From Gavia stellata (Eukaryota > Chordata > Aves > Gaviiformes > Gaviidae): DNA of 64,000 bases. The stretch's first letter is position 1. Each line of letters starts with the position of its first letter. The notes under the pieces were generated by a model. It was not told the DNA's origin and did no database searches. It saw only the letters and a program-made list of their open reading frames with translations. Below are positions 25,301 to 37,773 of this stretch, one piece after another. The position numbers and the translations under genes were made by a program. The stretch spans positions 10,603,034 through 10,667,033 of the forward strand of contig NC_082618.1 of assembly GCF_030936135.1 (NCBI RefSeq), in the 5' to 3' direction.

Positions 25301-28300
25301 GACAGTACTTGCCTGTATGTCCATTATTTTCTATGCTCCATTTTGAAGACACTTTCACATCATATCCTTCAAAACTCAGTGGCTTGAGGTTCTTGTCATA
25401 AATGATATTTTTGGTGACAATATTGATAGGTGACTGTTTGTTGCCTTTGCAGCTGGCGTCTGTTAGATGCCATTCTCGAGGATCTATTTAAGGATGAAGA
25501 GAGTAATTTTTTTCTGTAGACTGCAAATCCTTGATAAAGCCAATCCACCCAACAGTCAATATATTCTTGCTTGGGAAATTGGAGACATCTTTGAAGAAAA
25601 GGTCTTTGGATGTCGGAATTTAATACAGGAACTTTCTTAGCGTATCATTTTTTGTAGTTCTAAAAATATTAGTACGTGTCAAGAATGTTCTGTTAAGCTT
25701 AATAGGAAAATATGCACATGTAAATGGCTGTAAAATAAAAAGTGAACTACCGCTGAGGTTGGCTGAACTATAGAAATCATAGAAACTTGGAAACTGTAAC
25801 AAATGCCCCCCAAAAATGGTGGTGCTGGTGGTGGTGCTGGGAGTGAAATGCCCTTTCCAGACCAGTCAGCTCCAAGGAGGGCTGGGCTGGACACAGGGAT
25901 GAGCGAGGGACAGGCAGCCTAGGTGGATATTGCTGGTAAAACAAAAGGTGCAGCGGTAGGTAGAATGTTAGGGTTTTTCATAACTCTCTCCTTAGGAATT
26001 GAAATAGCTTCTGTGCCCAGCTTGCTGGGGTGGTTACCTCGAGCGCATTTAGAGTTATTTTTGTTTGTAGCATTATCCTTGGTTGAAACAAAATGAAGAG
26101 TTAGAACAAACACTGATACCTTCAAAATACCCTTCTTTAGGTATCCTGTTTAGCACTGAAGTTTACATATAGCATGATCATGCGGCATTAAATACTGCAT
26201 TGTGTGAATTTTTGCATTGTTTCTATAAAGAGGCCCTTTGCAAAACAGAAGAGTTCAAATACTAACGTGATTAGAAAAATAACTTGTTTAGCAGTACCTT
26301 CACAGCTTGGCTGTTTATACTTCTGTGACTGATAGCACCAGTGGCCTCCAACTAAAAAAAAAAAAAAAATAAAACCATCAGATGCTCCAAATCAGATGAA
26401 CGAAAAGCTGTACAAATCGTCCCCCCAAAAGGCAGATGTGAAATGGATTTGCAACCTGTCATCCTTAGAGAGTGATAGCTGGGCACACAGCTTTGACAAC
26501 TTCTGGGGTTTGTCTGCCCAGTTTTATTACAGGGAGATGTTTCTTTTCTTAACTATATAAACAACAGCGGCTGGTAAGAGGTGAGTGCTTCAGCTGTAAA
26601 GAAATCTTTAGTTTCTAAAGATATCAAATAATTCAGAAGAAAGCATAAAAGTCCTGCAGTAGGCAGCTCTGTCTCTCTCTAGGTCTCCTCCTGGTCTTAA
26701 TGAATCAGTTTACAGCTGGTAATATTCCTTCCAAAAACTGTGCTAGCATGAAATACGAGAACTCTGGATGGGTTGCAGTTCTAAATAATTTGGGTCTGAA
26801 ATTTTGGTTTTTTTGAGGCGAAAGTTCTACATCTGAATATATGTAGTGTTAAAATAGATTTCCTTTTATCAGTTCTGTACTTGCCTTTCTTTCATATACT
26901 TGTAAATTCACTTATGCAAGATGACTTATCTCACTCCATTCCAGGAACTATTTTAAAGATTACTTGGTGCAATAAGGAATTTTAAGAAATGAAGGATTTA
27001 AGAAATTAATTTCACTTCCCAAAAGACATGAAGAATCTTTATTCTAACTCAGCTGTGATCCCACACAGATGGGTGCAAAATTTTTCAATAGAACACCTTA
27101 ATCGTACTTTTTCATTGTCAGAAGAAATGTGAAATTCAGAGGAAGAGACCTGATTTGACTTAAGCATGTGCTGCGCTAGTCAGGAAAGTAAGCACTGTTT
27201 CGTTTATCGCAGCATGCTTCAGTGGCTGTTTATGACAGTTATAGAGCTTAAATGGACTTTAACAAGAATAGTTCCCTTTGGCTATTTATCTTTAATCAAT
27301 AACAATTCAAAACCTCATATAATCATGATTAATACTAATTTCTGTTTGCCTATGATTAGTAAATTATAGACATTTTAATAAATGGCTAATCCATTTTTAG
27401 GGATTATTATGGAGGAGTCCTGTCATTAGATTGCTAATTACCATAATTTATAGTCTTTTATAACACATCTGCTGGAACGCTCATAACGGCTTTTAACACC
27501 TTTATCTTTGTATCAGTAGCATAGCAATACCATCCATCTATTAAGTGCTTAGAGTAAGTTATAAATAGAACCTCGATATGAAGTGTGGCTTGCTATAACA
27601 ACCGAGGGAGACTTGGATGAGCTTGTGGCAATTAATATAATCTGGAAAAAATGATACTCTTTTAGTTCAACTCTCACAAAAATTAAATTCATGCCGAAAA
27701 CTATAAATAATGTTGACTCACTTTCTAGCTTACCAAATGTTTAGTAATACTGAGAAGAAAAGTAAACAATGTGGCTACATTTGTACTGTAAGAACTGTAG
27801 TGATTTCTACATTGTTCTTCCACTAATATTTTGTAATTATAAAAAAATTGGTTTCAACAAGTTTTATTTTGACACACTTCTAAACATTGGCAAACCTTAG
27901 CTTTAGGACTTGCCATTTCTAAAATTGATTGTTGCATCTTTTCAGGCCTGTGCACCCAAGACAGCGGCCAGACCTCCAGCAGCACTGAGCGATTTCCCGT
28001 CTCCGCTGGGAAACAGCAGAACCAGAAGTTCCAAGCACAGGATGTCACCAAGTGCCTGAATCGATATTTTAATCAATAAATGCCTAGCAAATACCAGGTG
28101 AGCCAATCTTCACAATGCTTGGTTGTGTTTCACATAGTGGCTGCATGGATGAATGACTGCAGACGTATTTTTGGCAACTGCTCTGGCCCAGTGGTCAGTA
28201 TATGCTGCAGGCTGCACCAGCACCCTGGGATTGGGAGCCGTCTTTCTTTGCAAGTTATATGAGCATGAACCTTCAGGAGAAAAAATGCTGCCCTGCAGCA

Positions 28301-31300
28301 GTAAGCTGGACACAAATGCTTAAAGGTGGTAGCATCTATGCAGCATGAGAGGATAGGTACCTGCAAAGATCTGGTCTCAAACTCTTTGGGATGTGAGTTA
28401 AACCAGAGGGGAAAGTTGTCGGATGAGAAATCAAGGTCGGTTGAGGTATTCCGGTCTGTTTACCGTAAATTCTTGGAACAAGGTCTACTGTTCTGGGTTT
28501 CTATAGTGCCTTGCACAATGGGAGTGTGATCATGACTTAGACATCAAAGCATTACTGTAATGCAAATCAAATTTTACGGTCAATATGATTCACAATTAGG
28601 TGTAAGCGCAGCAAGTTCGTTGTTCATTGGGTGCAAGGTTGTGGAGCTTTTAGACCATGACCATGGAACCACGAAAATCAAAGACGGCCACAGGAAACAC
28701 CGAGGGAAGGTAAATATCACCAAATCATATTGTCAGTGGTCCTGATACAGCGTCTCTGTACCAGAGGAGTGAAATGGAAGCGGGTTATGGAGCCTTCCAT
28801 TGCTGAGTCTGAGTTCAACCCTTCTCAAACAAAGCAACCGCCGACATTTTACCAGCTGATGGGTGTTTGGCAGGTTCTCTCAAATAAGCTTGTGGGTTTC
28901 AATCACGTCTTAGGAGATTGACACATGAGCACACTAAAAAAATTTCAGCCTGCACATCAAGATGATGGGGAGAAAAAGTTCAAAAAATTAAACTAAAATA
29001 AAATCCAGCCCTCAGGTGGCTGCTGCTCCCTTACATCCAGCACTCATGAGTATTCTTCCCTTCTTCTGTCGAATGCAGCATACACCAAATAATTAATGTC
29101 TAATTTTTACAAGGTTTCTGCAAAATTCCTAATGTCTACAGACTAACAAAGAATTAGTGTTTTTTTATCAAGTACTTATCACAGTTGTGGTTTAGAAAGT
29201 TGGATGTTATCAGTGAAGTAGAACAGGATATAAATTCAGCAGTTCATAAGAAAAAGGTCCTTAAAGCTGTTAAACCTCAAACAATGAGCTAATTAAACAT
29301 TGCAGAATGCCTGAGCAAACAATGAATTAATGTTTCTTGTGAATTAGATTTTTTTTTTTTGGTTGGCGGTAATGTAACGTTAGAGAACAGGATCTTTTGT
29401 GTAGATGCTGCTCAGGAGGAAACGAACTGCTATACCCTGTGTCACTTACAAGGAAAATTTGCATTTGGATTTTATTTGAGTCAGGTGTGATTCCTCCCTA
29501 CATATAGGACGTTGCGTTCACAATGGTTCTTTTTCCCCCCTGGGCTTTATGGCTTTATTTCTGAAGCAAGAAGGAAAGAATCTTGTCACATCCAGTCAGT
29601 TGTCTGTGGTCTTAGGCATGATTATGCCCTAAGGTATGTTGTCTAGTCTAGTTTTAATTGTCTGAGCGGCTCCTGCCACTTCCCTTAGGAGACTTTTCCA
29701 CAGTCTATTAGCCTTCACTGTCAGGAAGTGTTTCCTGTTTAATAGCTTACATTTTCCACTTGCTTATCTGCATCCCATCACTCCTAGAAATATCACTGAA
29801 CCACCCTAAACAATTCTTTTCCCTCCCGGGTGTTTACAGCATTCAAATAGTTCCTTCATAATCTGTAATTCCTGTTCTTGCTTCATCCATCCTTTGTCCC
29901 ATCCCTTGACAACGTGCCCTTCACCTTTGAAAGGCTTTCCAAAGGCTTTCCAAAGAATTTCCACTTCAAAGGCTTTCGTCCCTCTTTCTCTGAGCCCCTT
30001 TCTTACGGGGACTCAGTACATGTCAGATCCCACCCTGCAGTCCTCTCACCTGCCTGCTCTTTCGATCAAACCTCAGCTCCCCCATTCTCTTTCCTGTTCG
30101 TTATTTTATTGCCCAGAAAAATGCAGCAGAACATGGGGAGTTTTGGTGTTTGGGGTTTTTTTGTTTGTTTTTGTAGTTGAGGTGCTGAAACCATTGCTGT
30201 GATGCGAGCTGCCCTGGGGGGTTTCATAGCTTGCTCCCATGCCATGCTGGTACACGGGAGTTAAGCCATGAGCATCCACACTTCGCTCAGGATAGTGTTA
30301 GATGCTAGCCAGGATTTCCAAAAGCTCTTTGCCTAATTGGCATTAAATAGAGACATTTGCATTGTTGTCGCCATCGGAAGTAATGTAATTCAGTATACCT
30401 ATACATTCAGTATACATATACACCTGGACTTACGCTTGCTGTATGATCAACCATGTCTGGCCCTTACATTGTATTATGGATTCTTGATTCAAGTGGCCAT
30501 ACACCATATCGTAGGTGTCACCTTGACTTTACTGGCTTTTAATTTAGAGTAGGGCTGAACTGGGCTGAAGGCCTCCTCTTCCTTCACAAAGTTCAAGACA
30601 GTTAAATTTAGGGAGTCTCTCTTGGCAAGTACGCAGTCCTACTTATCTCTGTTTCTTCCTTGTAAATTTACAACTGATTTCCTGACCAAAGCTGTTTCTT
30701 GGCACCAGAATAGCTAGAAAACAATACAATTACGTATTGTTTTCATTTTGTTGTAAATGTTTTCAATTGTTTTAGCTATCAAGCCCAGCTTGGAAACTTG
30801 AGGCAAAAAATTCCTTCAGTTGAGAACTCCCTCTTCTGTTCACTGACGCAGCTGGATGGAGGACAGTGCTTCTGGCTGGAAGCCAGGCCGTTAGCAGTTT
30901 GCCAGCGGGCTATTGTGTGATCTAGGAAGAGACCCTTAAGCTCTTTGGACCATGGTCAGATTGCCCGGATTCCATAAAAGTTCCTAAACCTGCTTTGTTC
31001 TACTTGTTCCCCGCTTACTGCCCTACTTGGACCTGCTGAGCGGCTCCTCGGAAGCCCGCACCTCCTCTGACTCGGTGCCCTGAGACAGGGGTGTTCAGGC
31101 TAGCTGAAAATCGCCCTTTTCATTTGTCCATCCGCACAAAAGAGTTACTAAAACAGGTTTTGTCCTTCTGCATAAAGTGGTGGAAACCTCTTAATTTTAC
31201 ATGTTGACAGTTAGCTATTTTGATTAACTATATTTAATCTCTTGAAGTGTGAATGACCTTTATGCCACAAACGGCCTGAGGCAGTAAGAATATCCCCTGT

Positions 31301-34300
31301 CGCTTTTTAGTTAAAATCCCTTCTCTCTCTTGCACTGACTGACTCCTTTGTTTGTCCCTTTAGATCTCTTGTCACCCTCTTTCTGCCATGTCCTCGCTGA
31401 CAATCCGTTGTTTTCTGAGACGCGCAACTCATAGCGCTCCCGCGGCACTGCTGCTCTTCAGATCGCCCGGGCTGCCCGGTACTAAGTACTGCCCAGTGAT
31501 ATGTACTTCTTATTACTGCTCTATTGTCCACCGGATTTCAGTCCATCCCTAAAATCTGTTGTAACCGCCGGCTTTGCAGCGGAGCGAAGGCTGGCCTTTT
31601 CTACGAAAATGGCAAAAGCTAGTTTTGCATGCGGTACATTTTTAGCTTTGGTTTGTGTTGGGCTCGTTCTATTTTTAGCTTGCTTTGTGAAACTTATTAT
31701 CTTTAGTACAAAAGACAAAGCAACTTAAAAGCAAGCGGAATCTGTGTCTGTCTTTCTAATTAATGAGATTGCTGAACACAAACTGAGCATATATACATAA
31801 GTCTATTTATACAGTCTGAAGTATTACACATCCTCAGGAAGTCCTGATCAACTACTTTGACAGGCAAAAGCAGTTCCAGATGTTTACTTCTAGATTTATG
31901 TATCTCTAACCATGTAAAACAAGTGTTTGTGATCATCTCTTCTATTCACTTTTACCCGGAAATTTCATTTTCCATAATGATATACATCTGTATGTACACA
32001 CATTCCACTCTATTATGGGCAGTTAGCCTTGAAAATAAACTTTACTGTAGTAGTGCAGCATTACAAATAACCACATCTGATTTGCGCACAGTGTTTATAA
32101 TTTGCACGGGTACACACAAATCACACGCTTAATGAGATCTTCGTCTGCAACACATAGAAACTAAAGGAAAAATCCAAAGAGTTTGGAGGATTCTAGATCT
32201 GCCCTATAAACACTTGCAAACTACTTCCTTTGTGTCAGAGAGTGAGGAAAATGTTTTTAGCTGTGACCTGTGATACTGTTGTAGCCTCTGTCATATATAA
32301 GTATCTCCTCATAAATTTTTGCTGTATCAAAGAAGGAAGCTGGCCTTTAACAAAAAATGAATATCCAGGGCTAAGGTGATTTGCTTCTGTGGGGTATTTT
32401 GCTTTGCTTTGTTTACAACACAGGCAGTGTCAAATAAAATTCAGAAATCCTTTTTTTAGTATTTTCAAAATTTAATTCAAACAAATTACTTCGTGGCTTT
32501 ACTGTCCTTTTGTAGTCTTTTGCGCTGGGTTTATGGTGGCTGAGCCCATGGCTAGAAATGCGACTGAGAATCCAATAACAGGCCATTAGATATATTCTGC
32601 AGCATAACAAAGCCTCTCCTGCAATGCCACAAACAGGGACAAAAGCCTGTTTGCATGGAGACAGACACCTAGCTGAGGAACTGGACCTTGCAGCGTGTCG
32701 CGAAGACCTAAAGGTTTGTGCTGGTTGTTTGGCCAGCTGAGAGAAAGGTGTTTCACAGCAGCGCCTGTCTCTGAAACTGCTTTTCTGCTTCCAGTCTTCA
32801 AAATCTAAATGTATGGGCTAGGCGAAGTTGTGATTCCAGTTTTCTTAAGCATCACAGTGCACAGCCTGCAGCATATGGGGGATGTTCCAATTCTTATGCT
32901 GATACCTTTTGCTACAGGAGAAAGGAGAGTAATTCTTAAGCTGAAGTCACTTGTCACCTGCGTATTGCTCCTATGTCTGGCTTCTGCCATGCTCCTGTCC
33001 TTCCCCCAGCGCCGAAGTGAAGAGCAGCAGGAAAGCACCCTGCCTTGGATGCTGGAGAAGGACGAAGTGATGCAGCACATTGCAGTTCTGCGTGAGGTCA
33101 GCTAAAGAGTGAGTTAATACAAATTGATGACAATGCAGTGTACTCACGCTAGTCAGGCTGAGCCTTAAATGGAGCATTAATAATGTGATTAGGTCCACGG
33201 TGTACACGGAAAATTGCCCACTCATTGCATGTCACCAGAAACAGGCTGCAAACTACCCAACAGTGATTTTTGAACTTGGAGCTGTGATGCCCTTGGATGC
33301 ATCAGCCTAGTAAAAAACCTGTCTGCTCAAGAACCTCGATGCCTAGCAAGGCATCACATAGATGTATTCTGCCTTAGGCGCAGCATAGATAAAACAAAGC
33401 AGGATTCATCTCGTCTGTGGTATCAGTCATTCAGCACTACACGCTATACGCAATTCCTCTTGAGCAGTTCAGAGTCAGGCCTGGGGATGAGGGGGCAGTC
33501 GTTGGATTCGTATGTGACAGAGACAGCAGAGGTGATCTTATAACGCTTACACATGTAATTCTTTAAGAGGAAGTCAGGATCTGGAGATGAATGTCGGTTA
33601 CAGCAAGGTGTGACTGCACAGTACATATTCTTGAATAACTTCACAGGTAGACTAATGTGAAAAGAATCAAGGCATTCCTGTTCTGACACAAATCTATCCA
33701 TTTGTGCAACACAGATGTAGCTGGATGCCACGCCTGGCGGGCTACAGAAATGTAAGAAGTTAAAAACATTTCAAAGTTTATTCCATATATGACTCTAATA
33801 CTGTCTTGTCGCTGCCTTTCAGGAGTCTTCCAGTGATACAGAGTGTTGTTTCTTTGCCTGCTGGGCTTGCTTCTCTGCCCCCCCAAATGAAACAGGCTGT
33901 TACAGCTAACTGAAGAGCTGCTTTCTGGCTCCACTGTCTCATCTGAGGCTCCACCACAAGAGCTTTTCCGTCTTTTGCTGAATTTTGGTGTCAAAGAGAG
34001 AGAGAGAATGAAATTGTTACAATGCCTTACCGCTTTGTGCCTTTATCATAAACTGTGGGAGGAAATGAGCGTACTCTGAGATTACAGGATTTGCATCCTT
34101 AGATATCCTGGTCAAGCAGTCCATGTCCATTCTTCTCTCAGCCATAAACCCCCTCCAGTTGTAAGCCAAATATGACAGGGAATATGACAGCGGCTGATCT
34201 TATCTAAAGCTACACCTCTGTTGATCATAAAAGTCCCTCTTACAGAGTTCATTTGCCAAAACTGAATTGCAGGAGCCGCGTTTAATGGGAAAGTTGGTTA

Positions 34301-37300
34301 GTAAAGAAACTTCAGAGTTTCGGAGGTATTAAGTACTCAGTGCTGCTGCTGGTTCAGCACAGATGCTAGAGCTAGAAAATTCTCTGCTGCCTGAAGCCTG
34401 CTTGTGCAGTTTACACAGTTACAGAGAGAGGGGAGAGTACAGAGCAGCATCAGCGCGTATCTCTTGCTCTCAGTGCACACTCAGCAATCTGACAAACGTG
34501 AGCTCTTGGTTCTTCTTGCGTACAGTGGACCTGACAATGATGCCACGCACTGATACGTATGGATGGTGGTAGGCAGACTCAGATAAGCCTTTAAGTCTAT
34601 TTTGGCAGCTTGAATGATTCCAAGGAAAAAAGAGAAGGAAGCCCTAAGCAATGTATCCTGTGCAAAGACCATAACTTGAGATCAAAAGTCTTTCTGCACT
34701 GAGATAGTTGAGGTAACTACTTTGAGATAAGGTCAGTGATAGCTTGTCAGTTATATTTAATCATGTGTTGGATTAGGTGGGTGGACAGAGAGAAGTTCAG
34801 GCACTCCATACCTCCTAAAACACCTATGGGTTACTGCCTGAAGCAGCCATGGCTTACTGCCTTTTCTGTGTGTTCTAGGTCTTATATTGCAGTTATTTGT
34901 CCTCTTTCTTAAACAACTGAAAATGCAGCTTTTCATCCCAGAGTGCATCTAAGTGCACCAGCACCTCAATTTTGCCAACCATAAAATGGATTTGAAATAC
35001 AGCTATAAATATGTGTGCAGTCTATACCATTAGAAGTGGAAATGGAAGAAGTTAGAGCATCTTTTTTCATGTTGCTTATAGAGATATCAGGTATACTTTG
35101 TATTTGAATGGCCCTGAGGGAACATCAGACTGAGACTTAATGCTGACAATGTCAGCCTGGTTATGTTAAATTTTATGTTTGTGAAAGTTAAAAGTATGTA
35201 AGTAGAAATATAGAAAGTTAGAGGAATCATGTTCTAGCATGCATCAGTCTCTTGGAGCACTAGAGCATGGTTCATAGCGTTGTGGGAGAATGTCTCCTCA
35301 TGGCTGAGACCTGCTCTGTGATAAAGAAAAAGGCTAAACCATGCTGGGGTTCATTCCATTCCTCTTAAAGAAAATTATTTTTCAGTAACACTTGGAGCTT
35401 GCTGTAACCCCACCACGAAGCTTCTAGATGGACGTATATTACTGTCCTCTGCAATTGTTGTTCTCTGAATGGCACTAGACTGAATTTACCATTAAGAAAA
35501 CCTCTCTCTCAACAGGTTTGGAATATTCCTGTTGGAACACTGCAGACACATTGCCTCTCTTCTGCCTGTCTAACAGCAGTACCAGAGAGTCATGGATCTC
35601 TCAAAAGAATCAAACAAGCCATTAGAGGTGCATCAGTGCAGCTATTAATGGAGTGTGCTAACTGAGATCCACACAAGTCAGTGGATGAGATGCTGGACAG
35701 AAATTCAAACGAGATGTTTGCTCTTCCTGGTGCTAGCTGATCTCTGGGCAGGTGGCTGCACCAACGTGCCTCAGTTTCCCTTTTGTAGAATGGGAATAAT
35801 GAAGCTTGCTTCTTCATAAAGCCCTGTAAGGACTATTAGTAATAATCTTAAAACACAGGTGCTATGACATTAAGACGGGTCAAGGCTGAAAGCAATTTGA
35901 AAGATTAGCAATCAGTCATATTGACTGTCTAAGTGTGGTGAATTATGAGGCTGCCCAGATTAGAGAAACAGCCCTGGAGGAGGTGTGTTAGACGAGCTGG
36001 TAGGTGGGTATCACTCAAGCTAGTTCTGAAAAGTGGCCAGCTAGAAATGAAATCCTTATTTTTTAAAAAACATACCTTCCAAATATAACAAAAAATCATT
36101 CAGGCTGATCCTCAAACGTTGAGGTTTCTTGAAATGTTTATTAGCCTTTAACTTAGCGTAACGTATCCTGTGAAGCTTCTGCCTCAGGAAAAGGTTTGGA
36201 AAAGAAGGTGGGGGGAGAGCAGGTTTCTTGTGCATTAGTGACTGTGTAGTTTGCCTCTACACTCAGGGAAGAAAGTGGAAATAATCATGGTCAGGGAAAA
36301 AAAGCAACAGTAAATATTATATGCATTCCCTATCTTACTTCTGTTTCCTAAAGCACTAATTATTAACACAGAATAATAAAGCCCTTAAGGGTTTTCTAAA
36401 TAGTCCTTCAAGGTCCTGTAATAAACCCCTTAATAAAGCAGTAAATTTAGCAAAGTGTTAATCAGTCAGTAATCAATATCAAGCAAACACTAGTTGTAGA
36501 CTTTGGAAGAGCAAAGGGACTTTGGAAGAGCAAGTTTCTTTGTGTTTCTGTTTACCTGTACCACACGTGGGAAACCTCCGGAGACAGAACACCTACGACA
36601 TATTGACTAAAGAACAGGGAAGGTATCTGAACTGTCAGGTAAGAATCTGGAAAAAGGCAAACTACTGAGTCACGGGTACGGAGAATGAATTGAGAAGAGA
36701 GAAATAAAATGTGGGAAACACCCCCGTTTCCCCAGTGCTCCGGCCGGGCTCCTTAAGGCACTTCCCGAGCCCCTCAGACCTCGGTTACTTTAAGTCTGGC
36801 AACTGAATCTCGATCTGCTTTAAAACCGTGTCCCTTTAACAGGCTCTTGGTGCAGTGCTTCCCTCTGATACCTCTGATAATATTATATCTTTTTTTTCCT
36901 TAATGCAGTCTAGTCTATTTTAGTGCAAACAATAGACCCTTCATTACTATTAAGAGCCGCAGTGTTTATCTTTAATTTTGAGGCTGTGTGCTGATATTTA
37001 CATAGGAAAGGTGATTTATTCAATGTTATAACATTGCTGATCTAATAGAAGCACAAAAATACCTTCTACATTTTTCAATACTAATTATAGACCGCTGTTT
37101 AATCTAGTCATTGTAAGTCCATAGTGTACTTATGTACATAGTGCACAGAGTGCAAAAATAGATAGATCTGCTGGGCTAATGCAGCAAAGACATATTGTTC
37201 TTTCTTTCTCAGAAGGCAACTGTAAGAATTCCATCTTATATCATAAACAGCAAAGCAATATGGGCAGGGAAGTAAAACAAGCTATTTGAAGTATTAAGAA

Positions 37301-37688
37301 ATTTACAGATAAAGAAATTATGTTTTGATTTTTAAAATTTACATATGTAATTAACTATAGCGATCAAGTCAAACCTCATTGATTTTTCTTTGAGGAGGAA
37401 GGAAACCAGAATCTCTAAAGGTGACCCCCCCACACTCATTCATTCATGAGAAAAGTCTATACTTGACATTTTACCACAAATAATAAAAGGCAGAGAAATA
37501 AATAAAACATTCTCCATTTGTCATATAGAAGAATTAGAGAGTCTGTACTGTATGTACTGATAGTCAGAAACAAATCATAAATAACAGTAACCTTGGTACA
37601 CGGGGTTAGAAAGAGCAGGCGAGGACTTACCTACTGCCTCTGTCTGGAGAATGTGCAGAGAGAACAGAACAAGGAACAGCAATTCCAT
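19173..37688 (-). CDS. CA4: Carbonic anhydrase IV, GPI-anchored (complete, 8 exons)
   Basis: Extracellular zinc enzyme interconverting CO2 and bicarbonate at the plasma membrane. Exons in transcript order: 37631-37688, 26298-26351, 25313-25483, 22248-22405, 21422-21514, 21088-21151, 20431-20594, 19173-19361. Phases agree at every junction and give 316 aa, close to human CA4 (312). Residues 1-19 are a signal peptide. Zinc ligands are His120, His122 and His149; the proton-shuttle His64 equivalent is His93; Glu106 and Thr199 equivalents are Glu136 and Thr231. Cys25, Cys36, Cys49 and Cys235 match the two CA4-type disulfides, and a hydrophobic C-terminal tail after an SSAS stretch fits GPI attachment. 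The active site is intact. Intron 1 spans 11.3 kb and intron 3 uses a GC donor. A CA4-like paralogue (CA15-type) cannot be wholly excluded, but the four cysteines and GPI tail favour CA4. Confidence 0.92.
20431..20594 (-). CDS. CA4: CA4 exon 7
   Basis: Encodes residues 200 (split)-254. Contains RYYRYEGSLTTPDC, with the substrate-positioning Thr231-Thr232 pair and Cys235, which pairs with Cys49 in CA4, followed by the conserved VIWTVFEKPI strand. Acceptor GTCTAG, donor CAG/GTAAGT. Confidence 0.95.
21088..21151 (-). CDS. CA4: CA4 exon 6
   Basis: Encodes residues 179-199 plus one base of the next codon: a short helical segment starting VEEENKNYATLINELE. Acceptor TTTCAG, donor ACAG/GTAAGA. Its 64-bp length and phase 0-to-1 boundaries fit neighbouring exons exactly. 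Confidence 0.92.
21422..21514 (-). CDS. CA4: CA4 exon 5
   Basis: Encodes residues 148-178. It begins LHIVH, where His149 is the third zinc ligand (His119 of CA II), and ends in the conserved GIAVLAFFIK strand. Acceptor TTACAG, donor AAG/GTAGGT; exactly 31 codons. Confidence 0.94.
22248..22405 (-). CDS. CA4: CA4 exon 4
   Basis: Encodes residues 95 (split)-147. Contains EFHFHWG with zinc ligands His120 and His122, then GSEHSIDG with Glu136. Acceptor CCCCAG; donor GAG/GTAGGT at a phase-0 boundary. Confidence 0.95.
22541..22862 (-). mobile_element. CR1 LINE 3' end in CA4 intron 3
   Basis: Starts 'atcacacagaatcacagaat' and runs through 'gaccatcgaggccaaccacc' and 'cctccctgggcagcg' to 'ccccacaacccccttt'. 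It lies in the same orientation as CA4, about 135 bp upstream of exon 4. Same subfamily as the copies at 6032 and 16,697. Confidence 0.92.
24627..24679. repeat. Short direct repeat, 30-bp period
   Basis: Two exact 23-bp copies of a unit beginning 'ttcactgattcactg' at 24,627-24,649 and 24,657-24,679, separated by 7 bp, in CA4 intron 3. Confidence 0.8.
25313..25483 (-). CDS. CA4: CA4 exon 3, followed by a GC-AG intron
   Basis: Encodes residues 38 (split)-94. Contains CKGNKQSPINIVT (the carbonic anhydrase QSPINI hallmark, with Cys49) and NNGHT with the proton shuttle His93. The exon ends ACAG followed by GCAAGT, a GC donor otherwise matching the U1 consensus. The phase-1 join to exon 4 gives NNGHTVKV as the family requires. 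Confidence 0.95.
26298..26351 (-). CDS. CA4: CA4 exon 2
   Basis: Encodes residues 20-37 at the start of the mature enzyme: GGHWCYQSQKYKQPSCE. HWCY and the second Cys 11 residues later are characteristic of CA4. A long T tract precedes the acceptor, and a second AG lies 6 bp into the exon, so a form shorter by two residues is possible. Confidence 0.93.
27230..27760. other. AT-rich, enhancer-like block in CA4 intron 1
   Basis: Unusually even AT-rich sequence with many homeodomain-like cores (TAATTA, ATTAAT, TAATCC near 27,290-27,450) and no repeat character. It resembles deeply conserved noncoding elements, but conservation cannot be judged from one genome. Confidence 0.2.
29636..29870 (-). 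mobile_element. Ancient, diverged CR1-type LINE fragment
   Basis: Reads like a weathered antisense CR1 3' region: 'cacttcccttaggagac', 'ttccacagtctattagcc', 'tcactgtcaggaagtgt', 'cattttccacttgc'. It is much more diverged than the other CR1 copies here, so probably an old amniote-age insertion. Lies in CA4 intron 1. Confidence 0.5.
29928..29975. repeat. Short imperfect tandem repeat
   Basis: The unit 'aaaggctttc' recurs three to four times (near 29,931, 29,942 and 29,969) with a diverged copy between. It is a small slippage-type repeat in CA4 intron 1. Confidence 0.65.
36499..36533. repeat. 16-bp direct repeat
   Basis: Two exact copies of 'gactttggaagagcaa' at 36,499-36,514 and 36,518-36,533 in CA4 intron 1. 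Confidence 0.75.
37631..37688 (-). CDS. CA4: CA4 exon 1 (start and signal peptide)
   Basis: ATG at 37,688-37,686. Encodes MELLFLVLFSLHILQTEAV, a typical secretory signal peptide, and ends in phase 1 at TAG/GTAAGT. Linked to the 26.3-kb exon by reading phase and by the family's position for this intron. Confidence 0.85.
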
Positions 37689-37766
37689 TATCTATTTTAA
37701 ATAGGCTCAGTGTTGAAACCAGAATTGATTAGACTCCTTAGTATGTGATCATATTTCTGCTCTCAG

Positions 37767-37773
37767 TTTTATA
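37767..37773 (-). promoter_or_regulatory. Candidate TATA box of CA4
   Basis: TATAAAA on the minus strand, 79 bp upstream of the ATG. Transcription would be expected to start about 25-30 bp downstream, giving a 5' UTR of roughly 50 bp. The motif is seen; its use is inferred. Confidence 0.5.
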
